Shown: piece by piece, positions 8,536 to 17,705 of the stretch
Layout of the letters: every line of letters begins with the position of its first letter
Numbering within the stretch: the first letter of the stretch is position 1
Source: Butyricimonas faecihominis
GTDB taxonomy: Bacteria > Bacteroidota > Bacteroidia > Bacteroidales > Marinifilaceae
Reading direction: 5' to 3'
DNA length: 64,000 bases
Assembly: GCF_033096445.1 (NCBI RefSeq)
Contig: NZ_AP028155.1
Coordinates: 2,361,880 to 2,425,879, forward strand
Notes under the pieces: generated by a model
Told to the model about the DNA's origin: nothing
Seen by the model: only the letters and a program-made list of their open reading frames with translations
Database searches by the model: none
Made by a program: the position numbers and the translations under genes

Positions 8536-9239
8536 ATTCTACCCAATTTTACAAGTAATAAGAATTTTACCAGATACACTTGTCGTTTAATTCTTGAAGG
8601 CTGTTTTACAAGCCTATAAGCCCATTCTAAACCATGATCCACCCACCACTTCGGAGCTCTTTTTACATTCCCAGTATAAACATCAAAACTTCCACCCAAT
8701 CCTTGATAAATCGCAACATGCCGCTCCAACATTTCTTCCATCAATAGCTCCTGCTTCGGAGATCCCATTGCTACAAATACAACATCAGGTTTTTTCTTTA
8801 CCACATCTTCAATCAAAGCTTCCCTCTCCTCTTCTGTCTGAATATAGCCATTTCGATAATTAACAATCTGTATTCCCTCAAACTCATTCTTCAATTTATT
8901 CACGGTTCCCTCAATCACTTCTTGTTTCCCTCCTACTAAATAAAATGACTTATTACTTTGATATAAAGAAGCTATAATTTTCAACCATAACTCACATCCT
9001 GGAATTTTCACAACATCCTTGTAGCCCTTTTTCTTCATTGCCATGACTGCCCCCATCCCATCACAATACCCGATATTCCGATTTATAATCTCCCTAGTCT
9101 GTTCTGTCGCATGAAGAATTTTTTCTGCATTTATAGCAATAAGAATTCCTTTTTCCTTTTCCGCATAAGCCAACAATTCTTCTCCCGAAATAAAAGGATG
9201 AACTTTTACCCCATTTAATAAAATCCTCCTATCTAACAT
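8532..9239 (-). CDS. WecG/TagA/CpsF family glycosyltransferase (GT26)
   Basis: A 235-residue protein with the GT26 hallmarks: IAINAEKILHA near the start, YCDGMGAVMAMK, then FVAMGSPKQELLM and GLGGSFDVYTGNVKRAPKWW. WecG adds N-acetylmannosaminuronic acid to undecaprenyl-PP-GlcNAc, and TagA adds ManNAc in wall teichoic acid. The operon also encodes WecB and WecC, which make UDP-ManNAcA, so transfer of that sugar as the second residue is a reasonable inference. It would act at the cytoplasmic face of the inner membrane. Confidence 0.88.
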   Translation of the reverse strand: MLDRRILLNGVKVHPFISGEELLAYAEKEKGILIAINAEKILHATEQTREIINRNIGYCDGMGAVMAMKKKGYKDVVKIPGCELWLKIIASLYQSNKSFYLVGGKQEVIEGTVNKLKNEFEGIQIVNYRNGYIQTEEEREALIEDVVKKKPDVVFVAMGSPKQELLMEEMLERHVAIYQGLGGSFDVYTGNVKRAPKWWVDHGLEWAYRLVKQPSRIKRQVYLVKFLLLVKLGRI

Positions 9240-9243
9240 ATAT

Positions 9244-9666
9244 TCAACTTATTAATTGACCGAATCTTTTAGTTCGGATATTTTCTTTTATAACTCTAGC
9301 TGGATTACCCACAACCATACAATTTGAAGGAACGTCTTTTGTTACAACAGCACCGCTACCTACAATAACCTGATCTCCAATTATAATTCCTGGCATAATA
9401 ATACTGTTAGCACCAATAAAACACTTTTCACCTATATAGGTATGGCTATGAATATTCCGTGTAAAATCATGTGTAAAAATAATAGCACCACTTGCAACAT
9501 AACTTTCCGCTCCAATATGAAGCCCTATAGGATATGTCTTATCTAACTTCGCTCCAAAAGATAATCTAGCACTTTTATTTATATCCATTTTAAACAATGT
9601 GCGATAAATAAAATGCCTAACAATAATGACAATCCAACGAATAAAATTTCTAATTTTAACAATCAT
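9244..9666 (-). CDS. Hexapeptide-repeat acyltransferase
   Basis: A 140-residue left-handed beta-helix protein. An N-terminal hydrophobic stretch ([17 protein letters not shown]) precedes repeats such as [20 protein letters not shown] and [28 protein letters not shown], the usual end of the family. Such enzymes acetylate sugars with acetyl-CoA. It is one of four in this operon. The acceptor cannot be told from sequence. Confidence 0.85.
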   Translation of the reverse strand: MIVKIRNFIRWIVIIVRHFIYRTLFKMDINKSARLSFGAKLDKTYPIGLHIGAESYVASGAIIFTHDFTRNIHSHTYIGEKCFIGANSIIMPGIIIGDQVIVGSGAVVTKDVPSNCMVVGNPARVIKENIRTKRFGQLIS

Positions 9667-9679
9667 AATTTACTGTACA

Positions 9680-10951
9680 CTATTGGCTAATTTTGTAAAA
9701 TAATGGTACCTTAGCATTAGGCAACTTATATATATGTTGATTTACCATAAAATCAACCGGACGTTTGAGTTTCGATAAAATGAATGGCATATACAAATCT
9801 ATTAATTGTTCTTTCGTATATTTGTCTGTAATGAAATTCACTCTCAACTCACCATTCTCTTCAACAACCTGATACTGCAAAATGTTATAATCTGAATCAA
9901 ATGGATAAGTAAATAACATAACAGATACTTCTCGTCCATCGATATCTTTTACAAAATAAGTGTTACGCCCAGATATTCCTTTCAATCGAAACAAAGTCCT
10001 TCCACATTTACATTTTTCTGTAATCAATTTTTCTCCCAATGATACATCACCGACCTGATAACGAATAAATGGAAAAGCTTTATTTTTCACCGCAGTCAAG
10101 ATAATTTCATTATTTATTACTTCTACTGTAGACCAATCATGCAAAATATGAAGTCCAGCGTGTTCCTCACATTCAAAAGCAAAAACATCCCCATCATGAG
10201 CTCCATATTGATCAAACACGTCACAATGACAATAGTCCCTAGCTAAAGAATAGCTAGAATTTATTTTATTTTCACTTGTCGTAAATATTCCTTTTAGAGG
10301 AAGAATTATATTTTTAATTTTCAAAAAACGTAAGAATTGATTGATTGCAGAGGAATAACCATAAATAAATTTTATTTCTTTATTTTGAATCAATTCACAC
10401 ATATTCTCCATTTGCTTCTCTGTCATTGTAAACGAATTAAACGTATAAAAATTTGATAAAGCGTGATAAATTCGTTTTGTTATCGTCTTTTTTACATTTC
10501 CATAAGCCATCAACATCAATATTTTATCATAAGGTCTTCCTCCACATATTTGTTGCATGGTCCAATGAGCCGGCCAAATAAATAATGCACTTTCTTTACT
10601 AGCCGGATATTGCAAAGGAATACTTGTTGAACCTCCTGAAGATGTATAATTATAGGTTTCAGACTTAATTTCAGGATAGTATTTTCTCAAATCATCCTTA
10701 GTTATAATAGGAATATTTTCCCATATAATATTTTTCAAGTTGTGATAATCAAATCCTTTAGAATCTAAAAATTCTCGATATTTGGGATTATTTTGCACAT
10801 GAAATTGAAAAATTTTCATGGCATTTTCTTGCATTTCACATTTAATTGTTACCTCTGTACCTTCATATTGACGTTCTAAATTTTGTTTATAAATAGATTT
10901 CAAATTTCCTCGCCGTACAAAAGACATCAATAATACTCGCCAATTCATCAT
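9680..10951 (-). CDS. PaaK/CapK-like adenylate-forming enzyme
   Basis: A 423-residue protein of the phenylacetate-CoA ligase superfamily. YTSSGGSTSIPLQYP is the phosphate-binding loop, FDQYGAHDGDVFAFECEEH lies at the adenylate pocket, and FPFIRYQVGDVSL carries the conserved aspartate. The four cysteines seen in many PaaK relatives are partly present (CKCGRTLFRLKG). CapK-type members occur in capsule operons and may activate a carboxylic acid for attachment to the polysaccharide. Its start overlaps the stop of the glycosyltransferase gene upstream. Confidence 0.82.
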   Translation of the reverse strand: MMNWRVLLMSFVRRGNLKSIYKQNLERQYEGTEVTIKCEMQENAMKIFQFHVQNNPKYREFLDSKGFDYHNLKNIIWENIPIITKDDLRKYYPEIKSETYNYTSSGGSTSIPLQYPASKESALFIWPAHWTMQQICGGRPYDKILMLMAYGNVKKTITKRIYHALSNFYTFNSFTMTEKQMENMCELIQNKEIKFIYGYSSAINQFLRFLKIKNIILPLKGIFTTSENKINSSYSLARDYCHCDVFDQYGAHDGDVFAFECEEHAGLHILHDWSTVEVINNEIILTAVKNKAFPFIRYQVGDVSLGEKLITEKCKCGRTLFRLKGISGRNTYFVKDIDGREVSVMLFTYPFDSDYNILQYQVVEENGELRVNFITDKYTKEQLIDLYMPFILSKLKRPVDFMVNQHIYKLPNAKVPLFYKISQ

Positions 10952-12006
10952 TTCAATAATATATTATATAATCGGATTATATTCTTTTCCATAGATTCTA
11001 TGGTAAATTCTTTAGATTTTTTTAAAGAGTTTCTGCCAAAGTTTTCTCGCAAATTTTTGTTTTCAATCAACAAACGAAGTACATAAAACAATTGTTCTAT
11101 ATCACCAGGTGCTATTAAATATCCATGTTCAGATGATTTCACTAATTCTGGAATTCCCCCTGTATTCGACGCAATAATCGGGATACCATAACTCATAGCT
11201 TCAATTATCGCAATCCCCAAAGATTCAAAATATGAAGGCTGTAAATAAATATCAGTTTGAGCTAATAATTCATTTTTTTGTATATCATCCAACCATCCAT
11301 CATAATGCACAAAATCTATAATATTTCCTTCTTTCATTTTAGCCAATAAATGTTTTTCATCACCAATTCCGCCAATGTGTAATTCTATTTTATCTCTAAA
11401 ATACTCTCTATTAACTACCATACAATCAATAATATCGAATACGCCCTTATTATTATCAATTGTTCCTAAAAAAGAAATTCGTATTTTGCCATCATTATTT
11501 ATTTTCTTTTCATATAAAGGAGGTTGTATTGCATTATACAATACAAAAATATTTTCATTTAGATTTAACTCTCGAAACAATTCCCCAAAATATTTTGAAA
11601 CCCCCACAACAAAATCAGCTTGCTTGCAAATAAATCTGACATAACGAGAAGAATTATTATAAAAAAGCTCAAATTCACCGCCATGCAAATGTAAGATAAC
11701 TTTACGTCGAAAGATTTTAGCTAATAAAATATAAACAGACTCCCTATAGAAAAATCGGTACGAGGCTGTATGAACATGTACAATTTTCACTGAAGAAAAA
11801 ATACAATAATATAATAATTTAAAAAACGCAACAATTGCTAATCCTAATTGCACCCATTTCGTTGTGAAACGATGCGAACATATAAACAAAAATGGGGAAA
11901 AGATTTTAGAATAAAGATGCAACAAGAATGCTATTCCTCCCTTCCCATTAAAATCAGTTCCTATTATCAGTACCTTTCGGCATAATTCTCCCGAAATCAT
12001 ATCCAT
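10948..12006 (-). CDS. Glycosyltransferase family 4
   Basis: A 352-residue GT-B glycosyltransferase. VLIIGTDFNGKGGIAFLLHLYSK is the N-terminal donor/acceptor loop. FLGTIDNNKGVFDIID and later QPSYFESLGIAIIEAMSYG give the GT4 E-x7-E motif (ESLGIAIIE). It probably adds a sugar of the repeat unit at the cytoplasmic membrane face. It overlaps the polymerase gene by 53 bases. An alternative ATG at 12000 shortens this only slightly. With WecG it is one of only two glycosyltransferases recognised in the operon. Confidence 0.85.
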   Translation of the reverse strand: MDMISGELCRKVLIIGTDFNGKGGIAFLLHLYSKIFSPFLFICSHRFTTKWVQLGLAIVAFFKLLYYCIFSSVKIVHVHTASYRFFYRESVYILLAKIFRRKVILHLHGGEFELFYNNSSRYVRFICKQADFVVGVSKYFGELFRELNLNENIFVLYNAIQPPLYEKKINNDGKIRISFLGTIDNNKGVFDIIDCMVVNREYFRDKIELHIGGIGDEKHLLAKMKEGNIIDFVHYDGWLDDIQKNELLAQTDIYLQPSYFESLGIAIIEAMSYGIPIIASNTGGIPELVKSSEHGYLIAPGDIEQLFYVLRLLIENKNLRENFGRNSLKKSKEFTIESMEKNIIRLYNILLK

Positions 12007-13249
12007 GTATTAATTTATCACTTGTAATAAATAAAACACTCAATAAAGGAGCTAGCATTGTATTATTAAAACCATGTCCAGCCATACAAGAAGCACCTAT
12101 CCACAAGCATCCTGCTATAGATAAAGTAAAAGATAATGACGACGGCTTCCTCCCAAAAGCCTTCAATATTCTCTGTAATATTAATAATTGTATTAAAATC
12201 ATCAAACTACCAAAAAACCAGCCAAAAGAAAGTATCATATCATACCAATCCGACTCTATAGACTTTGTTTCCAAAGATGAGGGATATAATTCTCCAAGAG
12301 CACTCATTCCCCCCGTAAAACCTTTACCAATTAATATCTCGCCCCAATTAAAATTCTTTATCACTTGTTTTCCAAGAATTATCAAATTTTCTCGTGGCAA
12401 TATAGCAGATTCAATAGAAAAACGCTCCATCGTATAAGTATCAAAACCAGATATAAAAATATATATTGAAACTATACCATAAATAATTATCCCACCACCC
12501 AACAAACAAACAAACAATTTATTTACTTTAGAAAATTTGATCATGTTATCTCGTACAAATAAAAAATATAGCAACATCGCAGGCCAAGCAACAGCTGTTC
12601 CTAAAAGTGCTGCACGAGAGCCAATCAACATTGTACCCAAACTTATAACAATCGCAATTAACCACATTTTTCCTTTAGCATAGAAAGCATACCAAATTGA
12701 TATACAATTGGCTAATATCATGTAAAGTCCTAATGAATTACCATCGGCATAAAATGCTTTTGTACCAAATCCAAAATCATCTCCATAAGATTTTATACCC
12801 AATCCGCTAAAAAAACAGAAAATATTTATTACGCTAATAATAAAAGCAGAAATAACAATCAAGTTAAGTAATTCCTTTATAGAGAAACAACACCTATATG
12901 AATAAAAATAAAACAAAATACAAAAAAAATAGATAAAGCGAAATAGATATTGAACCTCTCGAAAAAATATCAATTCTGATCCATTTATATACCATAAAGG
13001 AATTGCAAATAAATAAACCCAAACAAGTAATTTAAACAACTTGTATATAAAAAGATTAATTTTTACGAATACACAAGAAGAAATAAGTAATAACATTATT
13101 CCTCTTGACAATACACCTATTGGAGTATGCAAGTTATAAAACTCCTGCAAATATCCATTCAAGGAATCTATTACAATAAAACAAATAAATAGTACTCGTG
13201 GCAAAAATACAACATAAAAATTTAAAAGATTAATTCTTAAAGAAACCAT
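11954..13249 (-). CDS. Wzy-type O-antigen/capsule polymerase
   Basis: A 431-residue protein with about 11 hydrophobic segments and no other recognisable domain. A periplasmic loop near residues 280-340 (IGKGFTGGMSALGELYPS) fits the O-antigen ligase/polymerase pattern. Wzy proteins join lipid-linked repeat units in the periplasm. It lies between the flippase and a glycosyltransferase, as expected. The gene is strongly AT-rich. It overlaps both neighbours (20 bases with the flippase gene, 53 with the glycosyltransferase). Confidence 0.75.
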   Translation of the reverse strand: MVSLRINLLNFYVVFLPRVLFICFIVIDSLNGYLQEFYNLHTPIGVLSRGIMLLLISSCVFVKINLFIYKLFKLLVWVYLFAIPLWYINGSELIFFREVQYLFRFIYFFCILFYFYSYRCCFSIKELLNLIVISAFIISVINIFCFFSGLGIKSYGDDFGFGTKAFYADGNSLGLYMILANCISIWYAFYAKGKMWLIAIVISLGTMLIGSRAALLGTAVAWPAMLLYFLFVRDNMIKFSKVNKLFVCLLGGGIIIYGIVSIYIFISGFDTYTMERFSIESAILPRENLIILGKQVIKNFNWGEILIGKGFTGGMSALGELYPSSLETKSIESDWYDMILSFGWFFGSLMILIQLLILQRILKAFGRKPSSLSFTLSIAGCLWIGASCMAGHGFNNTMLAPLLSVLFITSDKLIHGYDFGRIMPKGTDNRN

Positions 13250-14702
13250 ATTTTCTTAATTCAATTTTTATGCAATAAAGTACAAACAATAGCATTACGA
13301 TAAAAAGAACAACTCTATAATAGATATTTTCTAATACAAAATAAGAACACCCTGCAATAATAGCACAAAGCAAAATCTGCCATAAAAAAACACTTTTAAA
13401 AATTCCAATTAAAAGCATCTTCTTGTGAATATATATCGGTGTGAAAACAAGGGTTGAAAATATATAAGAAAAAAGAAAGGTAAAAACAAGTCCTTTAATC
13501 CCCAAGTAAAACAAATAATAAAATCCAAAAACAAAAGAGATCGCAAGTAAAATAGAATCTAACAAATAAATCCATTGCATTTCATAAACAGCGACAGATC
13601 TAGCCAAAGCTTGCTTATAGATAATTAATACTGTATATGATATTACGATTACTGTAATAACATACATATCATCATTTGCATAACTAACTCCATAAAATAG
13701 TGATATAACTTCAGGGAATAACATCAAAGGAATAGCAATAAACAAACTCATATATAAAGGCAAAAGCATATTCAATTTCTCTACTCCGCTTATATTTTCT
13801 CCATTTTGACGATATTTAGCCATTATCGGAACAAAAGGAGAACAGACCATAATCGCAACACTAACAATCATTGTCTGAATAACGTTTACCGCAGAATAAT
13901 ATCCTAATTGTACAAAACCCGCATTTCCTAAAGATACAACCCTTGATTCATTATACCATTGGCTACATACTGTCAATAGCATTGATAAAAAGTAAGGAAA
14001 AACATAACTTACAATTATATGCAGCTCCTTATAAAATCCTTTATAAGTAGGAATAATATAATTTATTTTACAATATTTTCGTATTTCATAGTGAGATAAA
14101 AAACATATTACTACATTATAAAAAACATATGCCCAAACAGCTCCTCTTATTCCCCAAAAGTATGTCCCCAATATATATATAGGAAAAGATAATAGCACTT
14201 GAATTGTATTGATTTTAGCTATCTCTTTATAACAATTGAAACCTCGGAGTATCCCTAGTTGACTATTATTTAATATACTCACAAGCATTACAATTGATGA
14301 ACACTGCAAATATCCGAATAAATATTCTGCCTTAAAAAAATTCGAACAAATCCAATTGGCAGAGAGGTAAACCATAATAAATGCTACAAATCCTATAACG
14401 ATACTACTTATAAGAAATAAACCGATTAATTTTTCAACTCGCCTTTTATCGCATAAAGAATATTGTGCAATATATTTAGTTGCCGCTATAGAAAAACTAA
14501 AGCCAACAAAATCAGCAAACATTAAAGTTGTGCTCTTGATAATACTAAATTCTCCATATTGTCCAGGCGAAAGTAAACGTGCAACAATAATCCAAATAAC
14601 AAACAAGAGCACCTTTGAAATTATGGTGCCAACTATTGACCATAAGCTACTTGAAACGAGTTCTTTTATAGGACCATTCTCTTTATAGAACTTAAATAGC
14701 AT
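13230..14702 (-). CDS. Wzx-type polysaccharide flippase
   Basis: A 490-residue membrane protein of the MATE-like polysaccharide transporter family. SSLWSIVGTIISKVLLFVIWIIVARLL followed by PGQYGEFSIIKS is the classical Wzx start, and about 12-14 spans follow. It would flip the undecaprenyl-linked repeat to the periplasm for the polymerase encoded next. It is AT-rich like its neighbours and overlaps the acyltransferase gene upstream by 11 bases. Confidence 0.88.
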   Translation of the reverse strand: MLFKFYKENGPIKELVSSSLWSIVGTIISKVLLFVIWIIVARLLSPGQYGEFSIIKSTTLMFADFVGFSFSIAATKYIAQYSLCDKRRVEKLIGLFLISSIVIGFVAFIMVYLSANWICSNFFKAEYLFGYLQCSSIVMLVSILNNSQLGILRGFNCYKEIAKINTIQVLLSFPIYILGTYFWGIRGAVWAYVFYNVVICFLSHYEIRKYCKINYIIPTYKGFYKELHIIVSYVFPYFLSMLLTVCSQWYNESRVVSLGNAGFVQLGYYSAVNVIQTMIVSVAIMVCSPFVPIMAKYRQNGENISGVEKLNMLLPLYMSLFIAIPLMLFPEVISLFYGVSYANDDMYVITVIVISYTVLIIYKQALARSVAVYEMQWIYLLDSILLAISFVFGFYYLFYLGIKGLVFTFLFSYIFSTLVFTPIYIHKKMLLIGIFKSVFLWQILLCAIIAGCSYFVLENIYYRVVLFIVMLLFVLYCIKIELRKYGFFKN

Positions 14703-15315
14703 TTTTTATATTTCTTTTTTTTACCACTTTAGCAGGGCTTCCCACGGCAATGGTCATCGCTGGAATATCTTTGGTTACAATAGATCCTGCACCTATAATA
14801 GCACCGTCCCCTATTGTAACCCCTTTGGTTATAACACAATTTGCACCAATCCAACAATTATCCCCTACTATAATATCTCCACCAACATGACCAGACTCTC
14901 GCAAACTCAATTTATCTCCTACGTCATGATCAGCAGAAACAATTGTACAATTTCCTCCAAACATCGTATTTTCTCCAATAACAATTTTAGTTCCACGAGA
15001 AGCAATTATAATTGTATAATATGAAATCCAAGCTTTATTTTTCAATTCTAAACTTGATCCCCTTGACATTACAATTCTAACCCCCCTGTGCAATACAACG
15101 TTTCTCCCTACCCGCATATTGCATAGCCAATCACACATTGTCACTGTAGAATGTATTCTTAATCCTCTTCCTCCTTTCATTCCTCTTAATTTTAATATAA
15201 ACAATAGAAAAAAACTATGTATATTAGAAAAAAATCGAGAAATAACTATTGAAAATACTGATAATATTTCACTTACATCCATTGCAAATTTCCATTTGTT
15301 GATATACTTTCTCAC
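14692..15315 (-). CDS. Hexapeptide-repeat acyltransferase, maltose/colanic-acid type
   Basis: 207 residues with left-handed beta-helix repeats. Near the C-terminus are GDNCWIGANCVITKGVTIGDG and GAGSIVTKDIPAMTIAVGSPAKVVKKR, and VSADHDVG gives the histidine expected at the active site. Likely O- or N-acetylates a sugar of the repeat unit. An ATG at 15282 (MDVSEIL) would cut the 47-base overlap with the next acyltransferase gene to 14 bases and may be the true start. Confidence 0.85.
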   Translation of the reverse strand: MRKYINKWKFAMDVSEILSVFSIVISRFFSNIHSFFLLFILKLRGMKGGRGLRIHSTVTMCDWLCNMRVGRNVVLHRGVRIVMSRGSSLELKNKAWISYYTIIIASRGTKIVIGENTMFGGNCTIVSADHDVGDKLSLRESGHVGGDIIVGDNCWIGANCVITKGVTIGDGAIIGAGSIVTKDIPAMTIAVGSPAKVVKKRNIKNAI

Positions 15316-15829
15316 GAATAGATTTCATACAATCAATCGTTATTGGTAAACCGTTATTTAAAGCATTTTGAAAATTCTCAGATACATCATATAAAATACC
15401 ACATTGTTTACACTTTTCTATATATGCATCAACAGTACAAATTAATTTAGCAGGATTTCCAGCAACAACACTATTTGCAGGAATATCCTTCGTGACAATA
15501 GAACCTGCTCCAACTATTACATTATCATTTATTGTAACACCCGGCATAACAACACTACATTCTCCTAAAAATACAGAATTACCAATTGTCGTTTTTTGTG
15601 CTCTAATTTTTAAATTATCTGTAAATAACAAGAGACTTGCATCATGAGTTAATATTTTTGACCCTGGAGCAGCTATAAAATTATCTCCTATTTCAATAAG
15701 TTCTGGAAACACGGCGTCTATTCCTGCTTGACATCTAAAATTTTTCCCATGTTTAATATTACGATAAAACTTAGGATAAAATATCTTATAATAATAAAAT
15801 TTAAATATTAAAAATATTTTTCTCATCAT
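15269..15829 (-). CDS. Hexapeptide-repeat acyltransferase
   Basis: 186 residues. GNSVFLGECSVVMPGVTIND and GAGSIVTKDIPANSVVAGNPAKL mark the beta-helix, and LTHDASLL carries the likely catalytic histidine. A C-terminal extension with CKQCG and ends in CNGCK is unusual for the family and may bind metal, but this is speculative. Second of three acyltransferase genes in a row, with unknown acceptor. Confidence 0.83.
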   Translation of the reverse strand: MMRKIFLIFKFYYYKIFYPKFYRNIKHGKNFRCQAGIDAVFPELIEIGDNFIAAPGSKILTHDASLLLFTDNLKIRAQKTTIGNSVFLGECSVVMPGVTINDNVIVGAGSIVTKDIPANSVVAGNPAKLICTVDAYIEKCKQCGILYDVSENFQNALNNGLPITIDCMKSIREKVYQQMEICNGCK

Positions 15830-15856
15830 AAACTGTAACTTTTATATTTACATACT

Positions 15857-16429
15857 TTATCTTTTTCGAATTAATTTCGCAGGATTACCCCCAATCACGC
15901 TGTACTCTTCAAAATTCTTTGTAACAACTGCACCAGCCCCAATAATTGATCCTTTACGAATAATCTTACCCGGCAATATTATAACCCGTAAACCAATCCA
16001 ACAATCATCTTCAATAATGATTCTTTTTCGATGTACTTCTCTCTGCATATTCATTGAAACATCTTTTCTATCAAATGTATGATTAGCAGCAAAAATATGT
16101 GTTTGACGCCCTAACATAACATGTGAACCAATTACAATATCATGAGGCATATCTACATTTGCACCTATTCCACTAAAATCTCCTATTTGAATATCTTGCC
16201 CTAACCCAAACTTCACTTTTCGATTAAAAGTATAAATCTTTCCACACTTCAAAAAAATATGTCGAACGCATACTATCCTTAGCCAATTACACCATTTCCC
16301 AATAATTGGAGTATAAGAATCAGGTAAGTGAGTTGCAAAAATGTAATACAAAAAAAGAAAAAAATAATAACATAATCCTATTTTTCTATTATTAAGCATT
16401 TCGTCCATCGTTATAACTATAAAAAACAT
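15857..16429 (-). CDS. Hexapeptide-repeat acyltransferase with N-terminal hydrophobic segment
   Basis: 190 residues. A hydrophobic segment (YYFFLFLYYIFATHL) lies near the N-terminus. The beta-helix then runs from GLGQDIQIGDFSG through AANHTFDRKDVSM (catalytic histidine) to GAGAVVTKNFEEYSVIGGNPAKLIRKR. It is probably membrane-associated and acts on the lipid-linked repeat. The internal ATG at residue 8 (MDEMLNN) is an alternative start. It is the first gene after the WecBC pair and marks the start of the AT-rich block. Confidence 0.83.
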   Translation of the reverse strand: MFFIVITMDEMLNNRKIGLCYYFFLFLYYIFATHLPDSYTPIIGKWCNWLRIVCVRHIFLKCGKIYTFNRKVKFGLGQDIQIGDFSGIGANVDMPHDIVIGSHVMLGRQTHIFAANHTFDRKDVSMNMQREVHRKRIIIEDDCWIGLRVIILPGKIIRKGSIIGAGAVVTKNFEEYSVIGGNPAKLIRKR

Positions 16430-16472
16430 TAATCATATAATTATTTTCAAACATCTTATTGAGATAGAAAAT

Positions 16473-17705
16473 CTAACAAAGAAACCTTGTATGTGAAGAA
16501 TTCTCATTCACATTATTTCTCAGCTTCACTAAATATTTCTTCATACCTAGTCGTTTATCCAAAAATACTACAATTTCCTCACATGCCTTCCCATCCCCGT
16601 AAGGATTCACCGCCTTACTCATCTTCTCGTAATAAACCTTATCCTCCAACAACATCGAAACCTCTCCCACGATCCGCTCGAAATCTGTTCCCACGAGTTT
16701 TACCGTCCCTGCTTCCAATGCCTCCGGGCGTTCTGTAGTATCACGCATCACGAGGACAGGTTTTCCCAAGCCGGGAGCCTCTTCTTGAATACCTCCACTA
16801 TCCGTCAGCACGATAGTTGACTTTTCCATCAAATACACGAAAGACAAATACTCCAATGGCTCAATAAAAAACATATTAGAAGCGACCTTTTCCCCGAATA
16901 CTTCCCGAATAGGTTTCCGCACGTTGGGGTTCAGATGCATCGGGTACACGAAATCCACGTCAGTATACTTCTCCGCCAATGTTTTTATCGCTAAACACAT
17001 ATGAACAAATCCCTGCCCGAAATTCTCCCTCCGGTGTCCGGTGATAAGTACTAATCTTCTTACACCATCTTTCAAACGCTCCATATCATATCCGGCACGC
17101 TGCAATTCTTCACTCAAAGAAATATTCAAACTCTCGTTGCTCTTAATTTTATCCACCACCATATACAAGGCATCTATCACCGTGTTCCCTGTCACGGTAA
17201 TTGTTTCCGGGTTAATTCCCTCTACCATTAAATTTTGTCGACTTAAAGCTGTCGGGGCAAAATGATGGGTTGCGATTCGTCCTGTGATTTGCCTATTCAT
17301 CTCTTCCGGCCAAGGACTGTAAATATTATGAGTTCGCAATCCCGCTTCCACGTGCCCCACGGGAATTTGCTGGTAGAAACTCGCTAAAGCTGCGGCTGTC
17401 GAAGTCGTCGTATCTCCGTGAACAAGTACCACATCCGGTTGCACTTCTTTCAACACATCCCTAATTCCGGTCAATACCCGTGCTGTAACGTCATACAAAT
17501 CCTGCCCCTGTTTCATGATGTTCAAATCATAATCAGGTACGATTTCAAATAAATGTAATACTTGATCCAACATCTCCCGATGCTGTCCCGTCACGCACAC
17601 GATTGTCTGAAATTCCTTCGGGTGTTTCTGAAATTCTTTCACCAAAGGAGCCATTTTTATAGCTTCAGGACGTGTCCCGAAAACCAACATTATTTTTTTC
17701 ATCAT
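16473..17705 (-). CDS. wecB: UDP-N-acetylglucosamine 2-epimerase (non-hydrolysing)
   Basis: About 410 residues. KKIMLVFGTRPEAIKMAPLV is the WecB start. VHGDTTTSTAAALASFY, GHVEAGLRTHNIYSPWPEEMNR and LTDSGGIQEEAPGLGKPVLVMRDTTERPE are all hallmarks. It interconverts UDP-GlcNAc and UDP-ManNAc. The start at 17705 shares a base with the wecC stop (TAATG), so the two are coupled. The frame is open seven codons further upstream, but that part lies within wecC. The C-terminus has an extra basic tail (KYLVKLRNNVNEN) not usual in the family. Confidence 0.93.
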   Translation of the reverse strand: MMKKIMLVFGTRPEAIKMAPLVKEFQKHPKEFQTIVCVTGQHREMLDQVLHLFEIVPDYDLNIMKQGQDLYDVTARVLTGIRDVLKEVQPDVVLVHGDTTTSTAAALASFYQQIPVGHVEAGLRTHNIYSPWPEEMNRQITGRIATHHFAPTALSRQNLMVEGINPETITVTGNTVIDALYMVVDKIKSNESLNISLSEELQRAGYDMERLKDGVRRLVLITGHRRENFGQGFVHMCLAIKTLAEKYTDVDFVYPMHLNPNVRKPIREVFGEKVASNMFFIEPLEYLSFVYLMEKSTIVLTDSGGIQEEAPGLGKPVLVMRDTTERPEALEAGTVKLVGTDFERIVGEVSMLLEDKVYYEKMSKAVNPYGDGKACEEIVVFLDKRLGMKKYLVKLRNNVNENSSHTRFLC

